37,140 nt of DNA from Defluviitaleaceae bacterium (lineage in GTDB: Bacteria; Bacillota; Clostridia; Lachnospirales; WQUN01): contig WQVX01000009.1 in assembly GCA_009785615.1 (NCBI GenBank), positions 1 through 37,140 of the forward strand, written 5' to 3'. This document shows, piece by piece, positions 17,644 through 25,204 of the stretch; the first letter of the stretch is position 1; every line of letters begins with the position of its first letter. The notes under the pieces are model-generated. The model searched no databases. It saw only the letters and a program-made list of their open reading frames with translations, and was not told where the DNA came from. The position numbers were made by a program, and so were the translations under genes.

Positions 17644-17679
17644 AAGAAGCTGTATCTCAAGAGTTGAATACAGCTTCTT
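17644..17679. terminator. Hairpin downstream of the hydroxyacid dehydrogenase gene
   Basis: AAGAAGCTGTAT (17644-17655) pairs with ATACAGCTTCTT (17668-17679), a 12-bp perfect stem with a 12-base loop. There is no T run on the plus strand, so it may end or stabilise the message inefficiently. The minus strand has TTTTGTTTT after the stem, but no leftward gene ends here. Confidence 0.5.
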
Positions 17680-17715
17680 GCTATAAAGAATAGACCTATC
17701 CCCAAGGGGGTTGTC

Positions 17716-18234
17716 ATGGACGCAACTTTACGTAGAAATACAATATATGAGATAATTAACCTAAGTAATGCACCTGTGAGTGCTTCTTCATTGGCTAAAA
17801 GGCTAAATGTAAGCCGTCAAGTTATTGTTGGAGATATAGCACTTTTACGCGCACAAGGACGCGAAGTCATTGCGACAGCAAGAGGTTACATTATTCCCGA
17901 ATTTATGGGATCTAATCAATATATCGGAAAAATTGCTTGCTCTCATAGTCCTGAAAACACCAAAGATGAGTTGTACATAATAGTAAATATAAAGGCTATT
18001 GTTCTAAATGTAATAGTTGAGCATGAATTGTATGGAGAGATTACAGGTCAGCTAAACCTCAAAAACAAAGGGGATGTTGATGTTTTTTTGCACAAGGTTA
18101 AATTAACCGAGATTAAGTTGTTATCCGAACTTACAATGGGGGTACATCTGCATACAATAGCTTGCCACGACAAGGATCATTTTGAACATGTATGCCAAGC
18201 CCTAAACAAGGCAGGTTATTTATATAGAGATTAG
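17716..18234 (+). CDS. niaR: Niacin-responsive transcriptional repressor NiaR
   Basis: A 172-residue regulator with an N-terminal HTH_11 domain (about 8-58, SASSLAKRLNVSRQVIVGDI as recognition region) and a C-terminal 3H domain. The metal-site pattern of the family is visible: His77 (ACSHS), Glu85, His144 and His146 (GVHLHTIAC), the same spacing as in the Thermotoga homologue. NiaR binds nicotinic acid and then represses NAD synthesis or niacin uptake genes. AAGGGG precedes the ATG. The next gene is the niacin S component with a matching palindromic operator, which strongly supports the assignment. I see no second operator before niaR itself. Confidence 0.92.
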   Translation: MDATLRRNTIYEIINLSNAPVSASSLAKRLNVSRQVIVGDIALLRAQGREVIATARGYIIPEFMGSNQYIGKIACSHSPENTKDELYIIVNIKAIVLNVIVEHELYGEITGQLNLKNKGDVDVFLHKVKLTEIKLLSELTMGVHLHTIACHDKDHFEHVCQALNKAGYLYRD

Positions 18235-18241
18235 CAGCCTA

Positions 18242-18299
18242 TTGACTTGAATAATCTCATACGATAAAATTTACAGGTGTCAAGACATATGTAAATTTT
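18242..18299 (+). promoter_or_regulatory. niaX promoter with NiaR operator
   Basis: TTGACT (18242-18247) and TAAAAT (18265-18270) are 17 bases apart. A long palindrome overlaps the -10 and start site: AAAATTTACA (18266-18275), TGTC (18278-18281), two bases, GACA (18284-18287), TGTAAATTTT (18290-18299). This TTTACA-nn-TGTC/GACA-nn-TGTAAA architecture agrees with known NiaR sites in Firmicutes as I recall them. Confidence 0.85.
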
Positions 18300-18316
18300 A
18301 TTTGGGAGTGATTATT

Positions 18317-18898
18317 TTGCAAGTAACAGCGCGTAAGTCCAATGTATTCCAGCTAACCGCTACAGCCATTTTAATAGCTGTTGGTATACTAATTCCGATG
18401 ATAGCTCCAAGGGTGGTGATAGGGCCTGCTTCGTACACTTTGGCAAGCCATGTAGCTATTTTTATAGCTATGTTTATTTCCCCAAAAGTTGCTATAGGTG
18501 TTACATTAGGTACTACAATAGGGTTCTTTTTTGGAGGATTCCCTTTAGTTATAGTGTTTCGAGCTGCCAGTCATATAATATGGGCATGGCCCGGTGCGCT
18601 CTATTTATCAAGAATTGATAAATTCAACATCCCATGGGTCAAACTACGCATATTTTCATTTATAATTGCCATAATCCATGGTGTAGGGGAATTGGTTGCG
18701 GTTATCTTCTTTTATTTTGGTACCGGCTTTCCGGAAGGTGTAGGGGTTGCATGGGTTTTAGGATTCATTGGTTTGGGTACGGTTGTGCATAGTATGGTAG
18801 ATTTAGAGATTGCCAATGTAGTACGACTTGCTCTACAAACACAAAGACCCTATAGAGAGTTAGCAAGCCGGGCTTCACCCTCAAAAACAAGAGGGTAG
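18317..18898 (+). CDS. niaX: Predicted niacin ECF-transporter S component NiaX
   Basis: A 193-residue membrane protein with about six hydrophobic segments, the size of ECF S components. The opening (QLTATAILIAVGILIPMIAP) and the SHVAIFIAMFISPKVAIGVTLGTTIGFF stretch fit the NiaX family, which binds niacin and works with a shared EcfA-A'-T module encoded elsewhere. Its place directly behind niaR, with a NiaR-type operator over its promoter, supports niacin as substrate. GGGAG (18304-18308) is spaced 8 bases from a TTG at 18317, my chosen start; TTG at 18302 has no ribosome site. The last codons form the left arm of its terminator. Confidence 0.88.
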   Translation: MQVTARKSNVFQLTATAILIAVGILIPMIAPRVVIGPASYTLASHVAIFIAMFISPKVAIGVTLGTTIGFFFGGFPLVIVFRAASHIIWAWPGALYLSRIDKFNIPWVKLRIFSFIIAIIHGVGELVAVIFFYFGTGFPEGVGVAWVLGFIGLGTVVHSMVDLEIANVVRLALQTQRPYRELASRASPSKTRG

Positions 18899-18910
18899 AA
18901 GCCCTTTTTT
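18870..18910 (+). terminator. Intrinsic terminator overlapping the niaX stop codon
   Basis: GGGCTTC (18870-18876) pairs with GAAGCCC (18898-18904), enclosing an inner CCCTC/GAGGG stem, followed by six T residues (18905-18910). The niaX stop lies in the right arm. Confidence 0.85.
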
Positions 18911-18921
18911 AGCCAATTACA

Positions 18922-20106
18922 TCATTTTTCTACTTCAACTCTAACAAATTTATTTTTACCTTTAGATACGACCATTCCATCTGTACAGGCTATTTTTGCA
19001 TGTACATCTTCTATAACCACATTGTCAATTTTGATCCCTTTACCTTGAACCAGCCTTCTTGCCTCCGAATTTGAAGGAGCAAGCCCACAAATTCGTACTA
19101 AATCGCATATGCCTATAGTTTTTTCATCATTTAGCGGAACTAACGCTGTTGCCATTTTATCCGGGATTGCTCCTGATGCTACAGTTGCGTAGCGGGACAC
19201 GGCTTCTTCAATGGCGGCTTCGCCATGATACATACGTATTATTTCTTTTCCAAAAACACGATGTGCTTCTACAACATCTTTTTGGATTATCTCTTTTGCT
19301 TCTTCTTCCGAAATATCCGTTGTCAACACAAAATATTCCAGTAATGCAGAATCAGGTACTCTCATAGCTTTTTCATACATTATGGCGGCCGGTTCGTCTA
19401 TACCAATATAGTTATCCAGGGACTTACTCATTTTTTCTTTGCCATCTAAGCCCACCAGCAAAGGGAAGGTTATAACTTCCTGTGGAGTTTGGCCATAGTC
19501 TCGTTGCAATTCTCTTCCAACCAGCAAGTTAAACGTTTGATCTGTACCTCCTACCTCTACATCTGCATGAAGTGCTACAGAGTCATATCCTTGAGCTAAT
19601 GGATAGAGCAATTCATGTAAGCTTATAGGTTGATTTTCTTTAAATCTCTTAGTAAAATCGTCACGCTCAAGTGTGCGGGCTAGTGTATACTTGCTTGCTA
19701 AGCCAATAACATCAGCAAAATTCATTGCGTTAAGCCATTCGGAGTTATAAGCGATAGTTGCTTTGTTGGGATCTAAAACCTTTCCTACCTGTTGAAGATA
19801 GGACACGCCATTTTCGCGTGTTTCTTCTAAAGTCAGTTTGGGGCGAGTTTTGCTTTTGCCTGAAGGATCACCAATCATGCCGGTAAAATCTCCAATAAGA
19901 AAGATTATCTCGTGCCCCATATCTTGTAGGGCTTTTAACCTGCGCAAAATAACAGTATGCCCAAGATGTAAGTCCGGGCGGCTGGGATCACATCCCAATT
20001 TAATTTTAAGCCGCTTGCCACTGTTAAGCCTATCTACTAAACCTTCTTTTGAAAAAATTTGAACAGCACCCCGCAGGGCAAAATCAATTTCTTGTTGTGT
20101 ATACAT
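18922..20106 (-). CDS. tyrS: Tyrosyl-tRNA synthetase
   Basis: A 394-residue class I synthetase charging tRNA-Tyr. It has the HIGH-type motif HLGH (LHLGHTVILRRL), the KMSKS motif and, at the C-terminus, an S4-like RNA-binding domain (RRLVQGKGIKIDNVVIED). The start is the ATG at 20106 with AAGGAG 6 bases upstream; an in-frame ATG six codons earlier overlaps that ribosome site. The ~190-base upstream region lacks a T-box leader, unusual but not rare for clostridial tyrS. It is convergent with niaX and has no terminator of its own that I can see. Confidence 0.95.
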   Translation of the reverse strand: MYTQQEIDFALRGAVQIFSKEGLVDRLNSGKRLKIKLGCDPSRPDLHLGHTVILRRLKALQDMGHEIIFLIGDFTGMIGDPSGKSKTRPKLTLEETRENGVSYLQQVGKVLDPNKATIAYNSEWLNAMNFADVIGLASKYTLARTLERDDFTKRFKENQPISLHELLYPLAQGYDSVALHADVEVGGTDQTFNLLVGRELQRDYGQTPQEVITFPLLVGLDGKEKMSKSLDNYIGIDEPAAIMYEKAMRVPDSALLEYFVLTTDISEEEAKEIIQKDVVEAHRVFGKEIIRMYHGEAAIEEAVSRYATVASGAIPDKMATALVPLNDEKTIGICDLVRICGLAPSNSEARRLVQGKGIKIDNVVIEDVHAKIACTDGMVVSKGKNKFVRVEVEK

Positions 20107-20300
20107 AAACATCTCCTTCTTCATTAGGAATGATTATCAAGAATCAAATTGCTATAATTGACGAATACATCTAGTTCATGTCATAATATACCACAATGAA
20201 AGAAATTCCGAAAGATATATATAGCAAAAAGACTCAATCGCTGAATAGTATGAGTAAAATTTGCTATGAAAGAGGTCTACTATGGAAGGGTGGCTAAAAA

Positions 20301-21128
20301 ATGTTTAGTATAGGCGCAATAGGTGCAGGTCATATGGGTATGGCAATATTAGAGGCAGTAGTTGCCCATAGCTCAATTGAAGCTTCTGATGTATTAGTGT
20401 ATGAATTAAATCCTGAACGAAGGCGAGAGGCCAAAGCACATAAGTTTGCTGCTGCCGGAAATGAGTACGAGGTTTTTGTTAATACAAAGCTGTTGCTGTT
20501 AGCTGTGCCCCCACAAGCTTGTGAAGAACTACTTATCAAGTTATCCAGGTATGCAACAAAGCAAGAAGATCGTGAACATAGCAAAGAAGATATCCCTGTA
20601 ATTATTAGTATTATGGCAGGTATTAGCTCCGAATACATCAGAAGTTATTTGGGTCAAGATACGCCTGTTATAACTTTAATGCCAACCATGGGAATGAAGG
20701 TTGGCCAAGGAGCAGCAGCTCTTGCCCATACAAATAATGTCCCTGAAGAAGTGCTTAAATCTATAATGCAAATTCTTTCTGCCACGGGCGAAGCTCTGGT
20801 AGTTTCAGAACCTTTACTTAAAGAAATTGTTGCTATAGGAGGTTGTATGCCGGGCTATGCATTTTATCTAATAGATGCATTTGCCCAAGCAGTACAGGAA
20901 CGAGGTGTCGATTATAGAATAGCGGTTAGAATGGCTGCCAGAGGATTTATGGGAGCAGCTATCCAAATATTAGAGGGCGGCGACCCAAATACATTGTTAT
21001 CGCATGTATGTACCCCGGGTGGATTAACTGCCCAAGGGGTAGATTCCTTTAGGCAAAACCAAGCGGATGTGTTTATAAAAGATTGCATAGTCAGCAGTAT
21101 ACGTAGAGGATACGAATTGTCAAAGTGA
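20301..21128 (+). CDS. proC: Pyrroline-5-carboxylate reductase
   Basis: A 275-residue enzyme for the last step of proline synthesis, reducing pyrroline-5-carboxylate with NAD(P)H. It starts with the Rossmann motif IGAIGAGHMGMAI; LLLLAVPPQACEELL and VITLMPTMGMKVGQG lie mid-protein, and the dimer/active-site signature CTPGGLTAQGVDSF near residues 231-244. In the family this motif is usually TSPGGTT, so Cys and Leu are minor departures. GGAAGGGTGG lies ahead of the ATG. It diverges from tyrS and shares a terminator region with sigG. Confidence 0.9.
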   Translation: MFSIGAIGAGHMGMAILEAVVAHSSIEASDVLVYELNPERRREAKAHKFAAAGNEYEVFVNTKLLLLAVPPQACEELLIKLSRYATKQEDREHSKEDIPVIISIMAGISSEYIRSYLGQDTPVITLMPTMGMKVGQGAAALAHTNNVPEEVLKSIMQILSATGEALVVSEPLLKEIVAIGGCMPGYAFYLIDAFAQAVQERGVDYRIAVRMAARGFMGAAIQILEGGDPNTLLSHVCTPGGLTAQGVDSFRQNQADVFIKDCIVSSIRRGYELSK

Positions 21129-21142
21129 AATACAAAATTAAC

Positions 21143-21173
21143 AAACCTCATGCTATCAGTATGCATGAGGTTT
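21143..21173. terminator. Bidirectional terminator between proC and sigG
   Basis: AAACCTCATGC (21143-21153) pairs with GCATGAGGTTT (21163-21173) over 11 bp with a 9-base loop. It lies between convergent proC and sigG; the U tracts are short on both strands. Confidence 0.65.
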
Positions 21174-21183
21174 AATTCGTTAT

Positions 21184-21960
21184 TTATGAAATATATTTTT
21201 TCATATTTTTAAGTGCATTTTTCTCCAACCTGGAGACTTGGGCTTGGCTAATGCCTATTTCATCAGCCACTTCCATTTGTGTCTTTCCTTCAAAAAAACG
21301 GAGATTCAAAATCAATTTTTCTCTGTCATTAAGCCTTTTTAAGGCTTCTGTTAATGACAAATTTTCTAGCCAGCGAAGGTCTGTATTTTTATCATCGCTC
21401 ACTTGATCCATTACAAAAATAGCATCAGCACCATCATGATAAATTGGTTCAAATAAAGAAATAGGATCTTGGATAGCATCTAGTGCAAAAATTATATCTT
21501 CCTTTGGTATCTCCATTTCTTTTGCTATTTCTTCAATAGTGGGTTCTTTGGCATTTTTGGTAGTAAGCCGTTCTTTTACTTGCAATGCCTTGTAAGCCGT
21601 ATCTCGCAGTGATCGACTAACCCTTATAGCATTATTGTCCCGCAAATAGCGGCGTATTTCCCCAATAATCATAGGAACGGCATAGGTGGAAAATTGTACG
21701 CCTTGGGTAATATCAAAGTTGTCGATGGCCTTAATTAAACCAATACAGCCTACTTGAAAGATGTCATCGGCATATTCTCCACGATTATTAAAACGCTGGA
21801 TTATGCTTAATACTAACCGTAAATTGCCAAAAATATATTGCTCCCTGGCATCTTCATCTCCTTCTAAAATTCTGGCAAACAGGGCTTTTTTTTCGTCGCC
21901 TTTTAATACCGGAAGTTTTGACGTATTTACACCGCAAATATCTACTTTATTGTGTTGCAT
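21184..21960 (-). CDS. sigG: Sporulation sigma factor SigG
   Basis: A 258-residue sigma-70-type factor that drives late forespore transcription. The N-terminus (NKVDICGVNTSKLPVLKGDE) is the SigG hallmark. Region 2 follows (YIFGNLRLVLSIIQRFNN, then DIFQVGCIGLIKAIDNFD and QFSTYAVPMIIGEIRRYLRD), region 3, and region 4 with QMEVADEIGISQAQVSRLE as helix-turn-helix. The ATG at 21960 has GGGAGGGAAG upstream; the frame extends 35 codons further without support. SigG is usually next to spoIIGA and sigE, but here it stands alone after proC. A small hairpin (TTCCC/GGGAA, about 22020-22035) lies in its upstream region. It shows the organism can form endospores. Confidence 0.95.
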   Translation of the reverse strand: MQHNKVDICGVNTSKLPVLKGDEKKALFARILEGDEDAREQYIFGNLRLVLSIIQRFNNRGEYADDIFQVGCIGLIKAIDNFDITQGVQFSTYAVPMIIGEIRRYLRDNNAIRVSRSLRDTAYKALQVKERLTTKNAKEPTIEEIAKEMEIPKEDIIFALDAIQDPISLFEPIYHDGADAIFVMDQVSDDKNTDLRWLENLSLTEALKRLNDREKLILNLRFFEGKTQMEVADEIGISQAQVSRLEKNALKNMKKYIS

Positions 21961-22080
21961 GTCTTCCCTCCCACGTCCGCTACCTGTACTTTTGTTCAGG
22001 AGCAGGAATAATAGAAGCTTTTCCCGAAGGAGGGAATTTATGCTTGGTAATTTATGTAAACACATTATTTGCCATTATAT

Positions 22081-22109
22081 TTGACTTTTTAAAAAGTTTT
22101 TGTTACACT
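22081..22109 (+). promoter_or_regulatory. Promoter of the ECF S-component gene
   Basis: TTGACT (22081-22086) and TACACT (22104-22109) are 17 bases apart. Transcription would start near 22116, at the foot of the structured leader. Confidence 0.55.
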
Positions 22110-22116
22110 TTTCTTA

Positions 22117-22203
22117 ATAATGCCATGAAGGTATTCCCTACCCATTGTTTGGTGTAGCGCATGAAGCGCGAGCGGGATGTTTTATGGTATTTTTTTGTTG
22201 TTT
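22117..22203 (+). ncRNA. Structured leader upstream of an ECF S component (riboswitch candidate)
   Basis: AATGCCAT (22119-22126) pairs with ATGGTATT (22184-22191, one G-U) and is followed directly by a run of T residues, so the closing helix doubles as a terminator. Inside, TCCC (22134-22137) can pair with GGGA (22174-22177), then two hairpins: UACCC with GGUGUA (one bulge) and GCGC/GCGC around AUGAA. This multi-branched design with a terminator before a vitamin-type transporter suggests ligand-controlled transcription. I do not recognise the class; TPP, FMN, THF, preQ1 and cobalamin signatures are not evident. Confidence 0.4.
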
Positions 22204-22231
22204 TTTTATTAAATTTTGGAGGATAATAATT

Positions 22232-22810
22232 ATGACTGAAATGACTCATCTAAAAAAAGTTGTTATTACTGCAATGATGATTGCTTCATGTGTGGTATTA
22301 CCCATGGCCTTTCATGCTATCCCGGGAGCCGGCCCAATGCTTTTACCCATGCATATCCCGGTGTTGCTTGCAGGCTTAATCTGTGGCCCTGTTTTTGGAT
22401 TTATAGCCGGATTGATAGGGCCGTTTTTATCAAGCATCCTAACGGGAATGCCTCCGGCAGGCTTTATGCCTGTTATGATGATTGAATTAAGTGTATATGG
22501 TGCTGTTACGGGCATTGTAATGAAGCTGGTACATACCGGTCGCTCGTCCTTAGACCTATATGCTAGTTTATTAGTTGCCATGTTATTTGGTCGGATTGTA
22601 GCCGGAATAGTCCAAGCACTTATTTTCTTTGAAGGCACTTACACTATGGCCATTTGGATAACAAGTCTTTTTATAACATCATTGCCGGGAATCGTAATAC
22701 AAATAGTATTTGTGCCCGGCTTGGTTATGGCTTTAGAAAAAGAACGGATCATTCCTTTGCGCTATCCTATACAGGCCACTACCCCGGCACCTGCACCGGC
22801 TACTACTTAG
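22232..22810 (+). CDS. ECF transporter S component, substrate unknown
   Basis: A 192-residue membrane protein with about six hydrophobic segments. PMHIPVLLAGLICGPVFGFIAGLIGPFLSSILTGMPP (about residues 38-73) is the signature stretch of vitamin-type ECF S components, here with the helical turn LAGLICGP. It captures a small vitamin-like substrate and needs the shared ECF energising module. The C-terminal tail is rich in Pro and Ala and probably disordered. TTTGGAGG lies 10 bases before the ATG. The leader with a terminator-like helix is the best clue to its regulation. A hypothetical gene follows 14 bases later. Folate, pantothenate or a modified-base precursor are possible substrates, but nothing here decides. 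Confidence 0.8.
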   Translation: MTEMTHLKKVVITAMMIASCVVLPMAFHAIPGAGPMLLPMHIPVLLAGLICGPVFGFIAGLIGPFLSSILTGMPPAGFMPVMMIELSVYGAVTGIVMKLVHTGRSSLDLYASLLVAMLFGRIVAGIVQALIFFEGTYTMAIWITSLFITSLPGIVIQIVFVPGLVMALEKERIIPLRYPIQATTPAPAPATT

Positions 22811-22824
22811 ATATTGCTTAGCTT

Positions 22825-23367
22825 ATGAGTGATATAGAACGCTATATAAAAGAACAATTTGAGTTGCATCCATCCATGGAACCCCGGGATGTAGCTAAAT
22901 TGTGTTATCAAGCGGCATTTGGAGCTGAGCATCTACTACAAGACGTAGAAAATGCCAAGCGATACTTTTACAAAGAATTTGAATCGCTTGACCCACAAAC
23001 AGATACAGACGAACCGCTTGTGGAACCTATAGGCTCCGGAGTATGCAGAATAAACCTTGGAGCTTGGAAAAAAAGAAGCTTGCCTCCGGAACAACTTTTT
23101 GAGCTTTTTGTTAAATCTGCCGGTAAAATAAAAAAAGACGAGTCTCAATTTTTGTCCTATTTAGAACAAGCTGAGAGATTCGTCAAAAATAACTTAATAG
23201 CTAATATTTCATTTACTGTAGAAGATTGGCACAATTTTATTAATGAATACAAAAAGGGTGGTATACGCCCCGTCCATCATAGCAAAACTTACCGAGAGCA
23301 AGAAAAGCCGGCCTATAGGGTAGTAGATGATAGTATATTTAAGCTTTCCGGCATAACTGATATATAA
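22825..23367 (+). CDS. Conserved hypothetical protein
   Basis: A 180-residue soluble protein I cannot assign to a function. It is mostly helical and has a distinctive N-terminal motif, LCYQAAFGAEHLLQDVENAKRYF (about residues 27-49 split), which I associate with a hypothetical family common in Clostridia. A conserved-looking HHSKTYRE stretch is near the C-terminus. No signal peptide or membrane segment. It follows the ECF S-component gene by 14 bases with no clear ribosome site, so it may be translated by coupling. Its 3' end overlaps the convergent folA gene by 55 bases. Confidence 0.7.
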   Translation: MSDIERYIKEQFELHPSMEPRDVAKLCYQAAFGAEHLLQDVENAKRYFYKEFESLDPQTDTDEPLVEPIGSGVCRINLGAWKKRSLPPEQLFELFVKSAGKIKKDESQFLSYLEQAERFVKNNLIANISFTVEDWHNFINEYKKGGIRPVHHSKTYREQEKPAYRVVDDSIFKLSGITDI

Positions 23368-23867
23368 GTGCTAAAACGATAAGCAAGATTGTTATGGTGT
23401 TTCAACTCTGATTCCCAAACCGGCTTCCGGTTAGAAAGTTGATCCGGGTTAGGGAAAAAAGTATCTGCCGAAGCCTGAGCTTGTACTTTTGTAATATATG
23501 CACAAGTACACTGATCCGGCAACTGCTCATATATAGTTTGACCACCTATTACAAAAACATCTTTTAAATCATATTTTTGGAGCATAGCATTCAATTGAGG
23601 TAAAGAGCCACAGCCGATTACCCCATGAATGTTATGCTCCTTATTTTGAAAATTTTTACTATCAAATTGCTTAGACAAAACGATATTAACTCGATTGGGC
23701 AATGGTTTTTTACCCGGTAAAGCTTTAAACGTATTATTATGCCCCATGATCACAACCTTATTTGTTGTCATGGATTTAAAATAACGCATATCTTCAGGAA
23801 TTGAAAACAAAAGGCGGTTGCAGCATCCAATGCCCAGGTTTTCATCTACTATTGCAATAGTGTTCAT
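23313..23867 (-). CDS. folA: Dihydrofolate reductase
   Basis: A 184-residue enzyme reducing dihydrofolate to tetrahydrofolate with NADPH. It begins NTIAIVDENLGIGCCN and has the clostridial LLFSIPEDMRYFK in place of the usual LPW-x-LPxD, then KPLPNRVNIVLS and FVIGGQTIYEQLP. The NADPH loop, usually MGRKTFESLP, reads MGHNNTFKALP: one residue longer, with His instead of Arg. The ATG at 23867 lacks a strong ribosome site, and a TTG six codons upstream is an alternative. The last ~15 residues extend beyond the usual end and overlap the convergent hypothetical gene. Confidence 0.85.
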   Translation of the reverse strand: MNTIAIVDENLGIGCCNRLLFSIPEDMRYFKSMTTNKVVIMGHNNTFKALPGKKPLPNRVNIVLSKQFDSKNFQNKEHNIHGVIGCGSLPQLNAMLQKYDLKDVFVIGGQTIYEQLPDQCTCAYITKVQAQASADTFFPNPDQLSNRKPVWESELKHHNNLAYRFSTYISVMPESLNILSSTTL

Positions 23868-23906
23868 CTTATGCAAATATGGCAACTATGAATACAGCTT
23901 CTTAAC

Positions 23907-25082
23907 CTAAGCATCAGCATAACTATCAAAATAGCCCTGTATTAATACTACAGGGGTGCCTTTATCGCCGCTTCCACTCATTAAATCGCAAAGGCTACCC
24001 AACAAATCGGTATATCTACGTGGGGTAGTTCCTTCTTTAGATGAGTTTGTACCGGCTTCTTTTTGCTGAATAATTTCTTTAATAGCTTTCTCTTGCTCAT
24101 CCTTTGATAATCCTTGAAGTTGAGTATCTGCTACCATTTTCATTTTAATCTCATTGGGTTGACCTTTAAGTCCCGGCGTAAAGCCCGGTGATACCACCGG
24201 GTCTGCCAATTCCCATATTCCACAAACAGGGTCTTTAAAAGCACCATCTCCATATACCATAACTTCAAGTTTAACGCCTGTACGGGCTTCCAGTTGCTTT
24301 TGCACGTCCAGCACAAAAGCATCACAGTCTCGTGGAAATAATTTTAACTTATCACTTGTAGAAAGATTGGAGCCAATTAGTCCATAGTCCGGGTTAAATC
24401 CACTGCCTTCTATTGACTGACTTAATATATCTGAAAGCGCGTAGACAGTCTTGGCTCCGGCCTTTTTTAAACGATTTTGGGTAAGAAACCGAGTGTGTAT
24501 ATCTGCCGCTAAAACATGTGGCGTAAGCTGTAAAATATCTCTGGGGTCTGTAGAAAAATACACCTTGGCTCCAACAGATTCATAAAGCTCAATATAATCT
24601 GCACCTGTAAAAGGATGCTTAAAATCTCCGGCTATCTCCCTAAATTTACCGGCAGGGATAGGGCCGCTAGGTAGTGTTTTTAGTTTATCCATTATTTCAT
24701 CTATCTGTTGCACATCCATAATAGGATTACCAACCTCATCAGAAGGATAGGATAATAAAACAAAGACTTCTTTGGCTCCAAGAACAATAGATTTTAATAT
24801 ATTGAGGAAACGGTTACGTGACAAAATAGGAAAGACTACCCCAACTTGTCCATCAGGGTATTTTTGGCGAATGTCAGTAGCCGCTTGGTCTAAGGTAGCA
24901 TAATTCCCTTGAGATTTAGCTACTATAGCTTCTGTAACAGCAACTATGTCATTGTTATGCAGAGAAAAACCCTCTGCATTTGCAGCATCAACTACATAAT
25001 CAGCTACTATCTTTGCCAATGGATCACCACTATTGATAATGGGTAATCTGATCCCTCTTGCTTGTGTGCCTATATAACGCAT
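23907..25082 (-). CDS. CofE-like (coenzyme F420-0:L-glutamate ligase family) protein
   Basis: A 391-residue protein resembling the F420-0 gamma-glutamyl ligase fold: GIRLPIINSGDPLAKIV, NNDIVAVTEAIVAKSQGNY near residues 43-61, and VMVYGDGAFKDPVCGIWELADPVVSPGF near 278-305. True CofE adds glutamate to the F420 side chain. F420 is not expected in most Clostridia and no other F420 gene is in the window, so the substrate is probably different. The protein is longer than archaeal CofE (about 250 residues). AGAGGGG precedes the ATG. It is downstream of the SSB-like gene but separated from it by a terminator. Confidence 0.78.
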   Translation of the reverse strand: MRYIGTQARGIRLPIINSGDPLAKIVADYVVDAANAEGFSLHNNDIVAVTEAIVAKSQGNYATLDQAATDIRQKYPDGQVGVVFPILSRNRFLNILKSIVLGAKEVFVLLSYPSDEVGNPIMDVQQIDEIMDKLKTLPSGPIPAGKFREIAGDFKHPFTGADYIELYESVGAKVYFSTDPRDILQLTPHVLAADIHTRFLTQNRLKKAGAKTVYALSDILSQSIEGSGFNPDYGLIGSNLSTSDKLKLFPRDCDAFVLDVQKQLEARTGVKLEVMVYGDGAFKDPVCGIWELADPVVSPGFTPGLKGQPNEIKMKMVADTQLQGLSKDEQEKAIKEIIQQKEAGTNSSKEGTTPRRYTDLLGSLCDLMSGSGDKGTPVVLIQGYFDSYADA

Positions 25083-25164
25083 AACAGTCCCCTCTTTTAT
25101 CTAAAAATAACTAACATAATTTTTGAACAATTCCCTGGTATTTTAGTTCAAATTTATTCAGATA

Positions 25165-25190
25165 TCAAGAAAAACCCGAAACATCGGGTC
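25165..25190 (-). terminator. Intrinsic terminator after the SSB-like gene
   Basis: ACCCGA and TCGGGT (25174-25179, 25184-25189) form a 6-bp stem with a 4-base loop, followed on the minus strand by TTTTTCTTG. It separates the SSB-like gene from the CofE-like gene. Confidence 0.8.
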
Positions 25191-25204
25191 TCATTGATAA
25201 AACT

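Noticed and set aside
20284-20300. AGGGTGGCT before proC, resembling part of a T-box core
   Set aside because: Only eight matching bases, no specifier stem or terminator, and it serves well as the ribosome site. No T-box before tyrS either.
21761-22157. Overlapping plus-strand frames opposite the sigG 5' end
   Set aside because: Shadows of sigG and its upstream region; no ribosome site and no family features.
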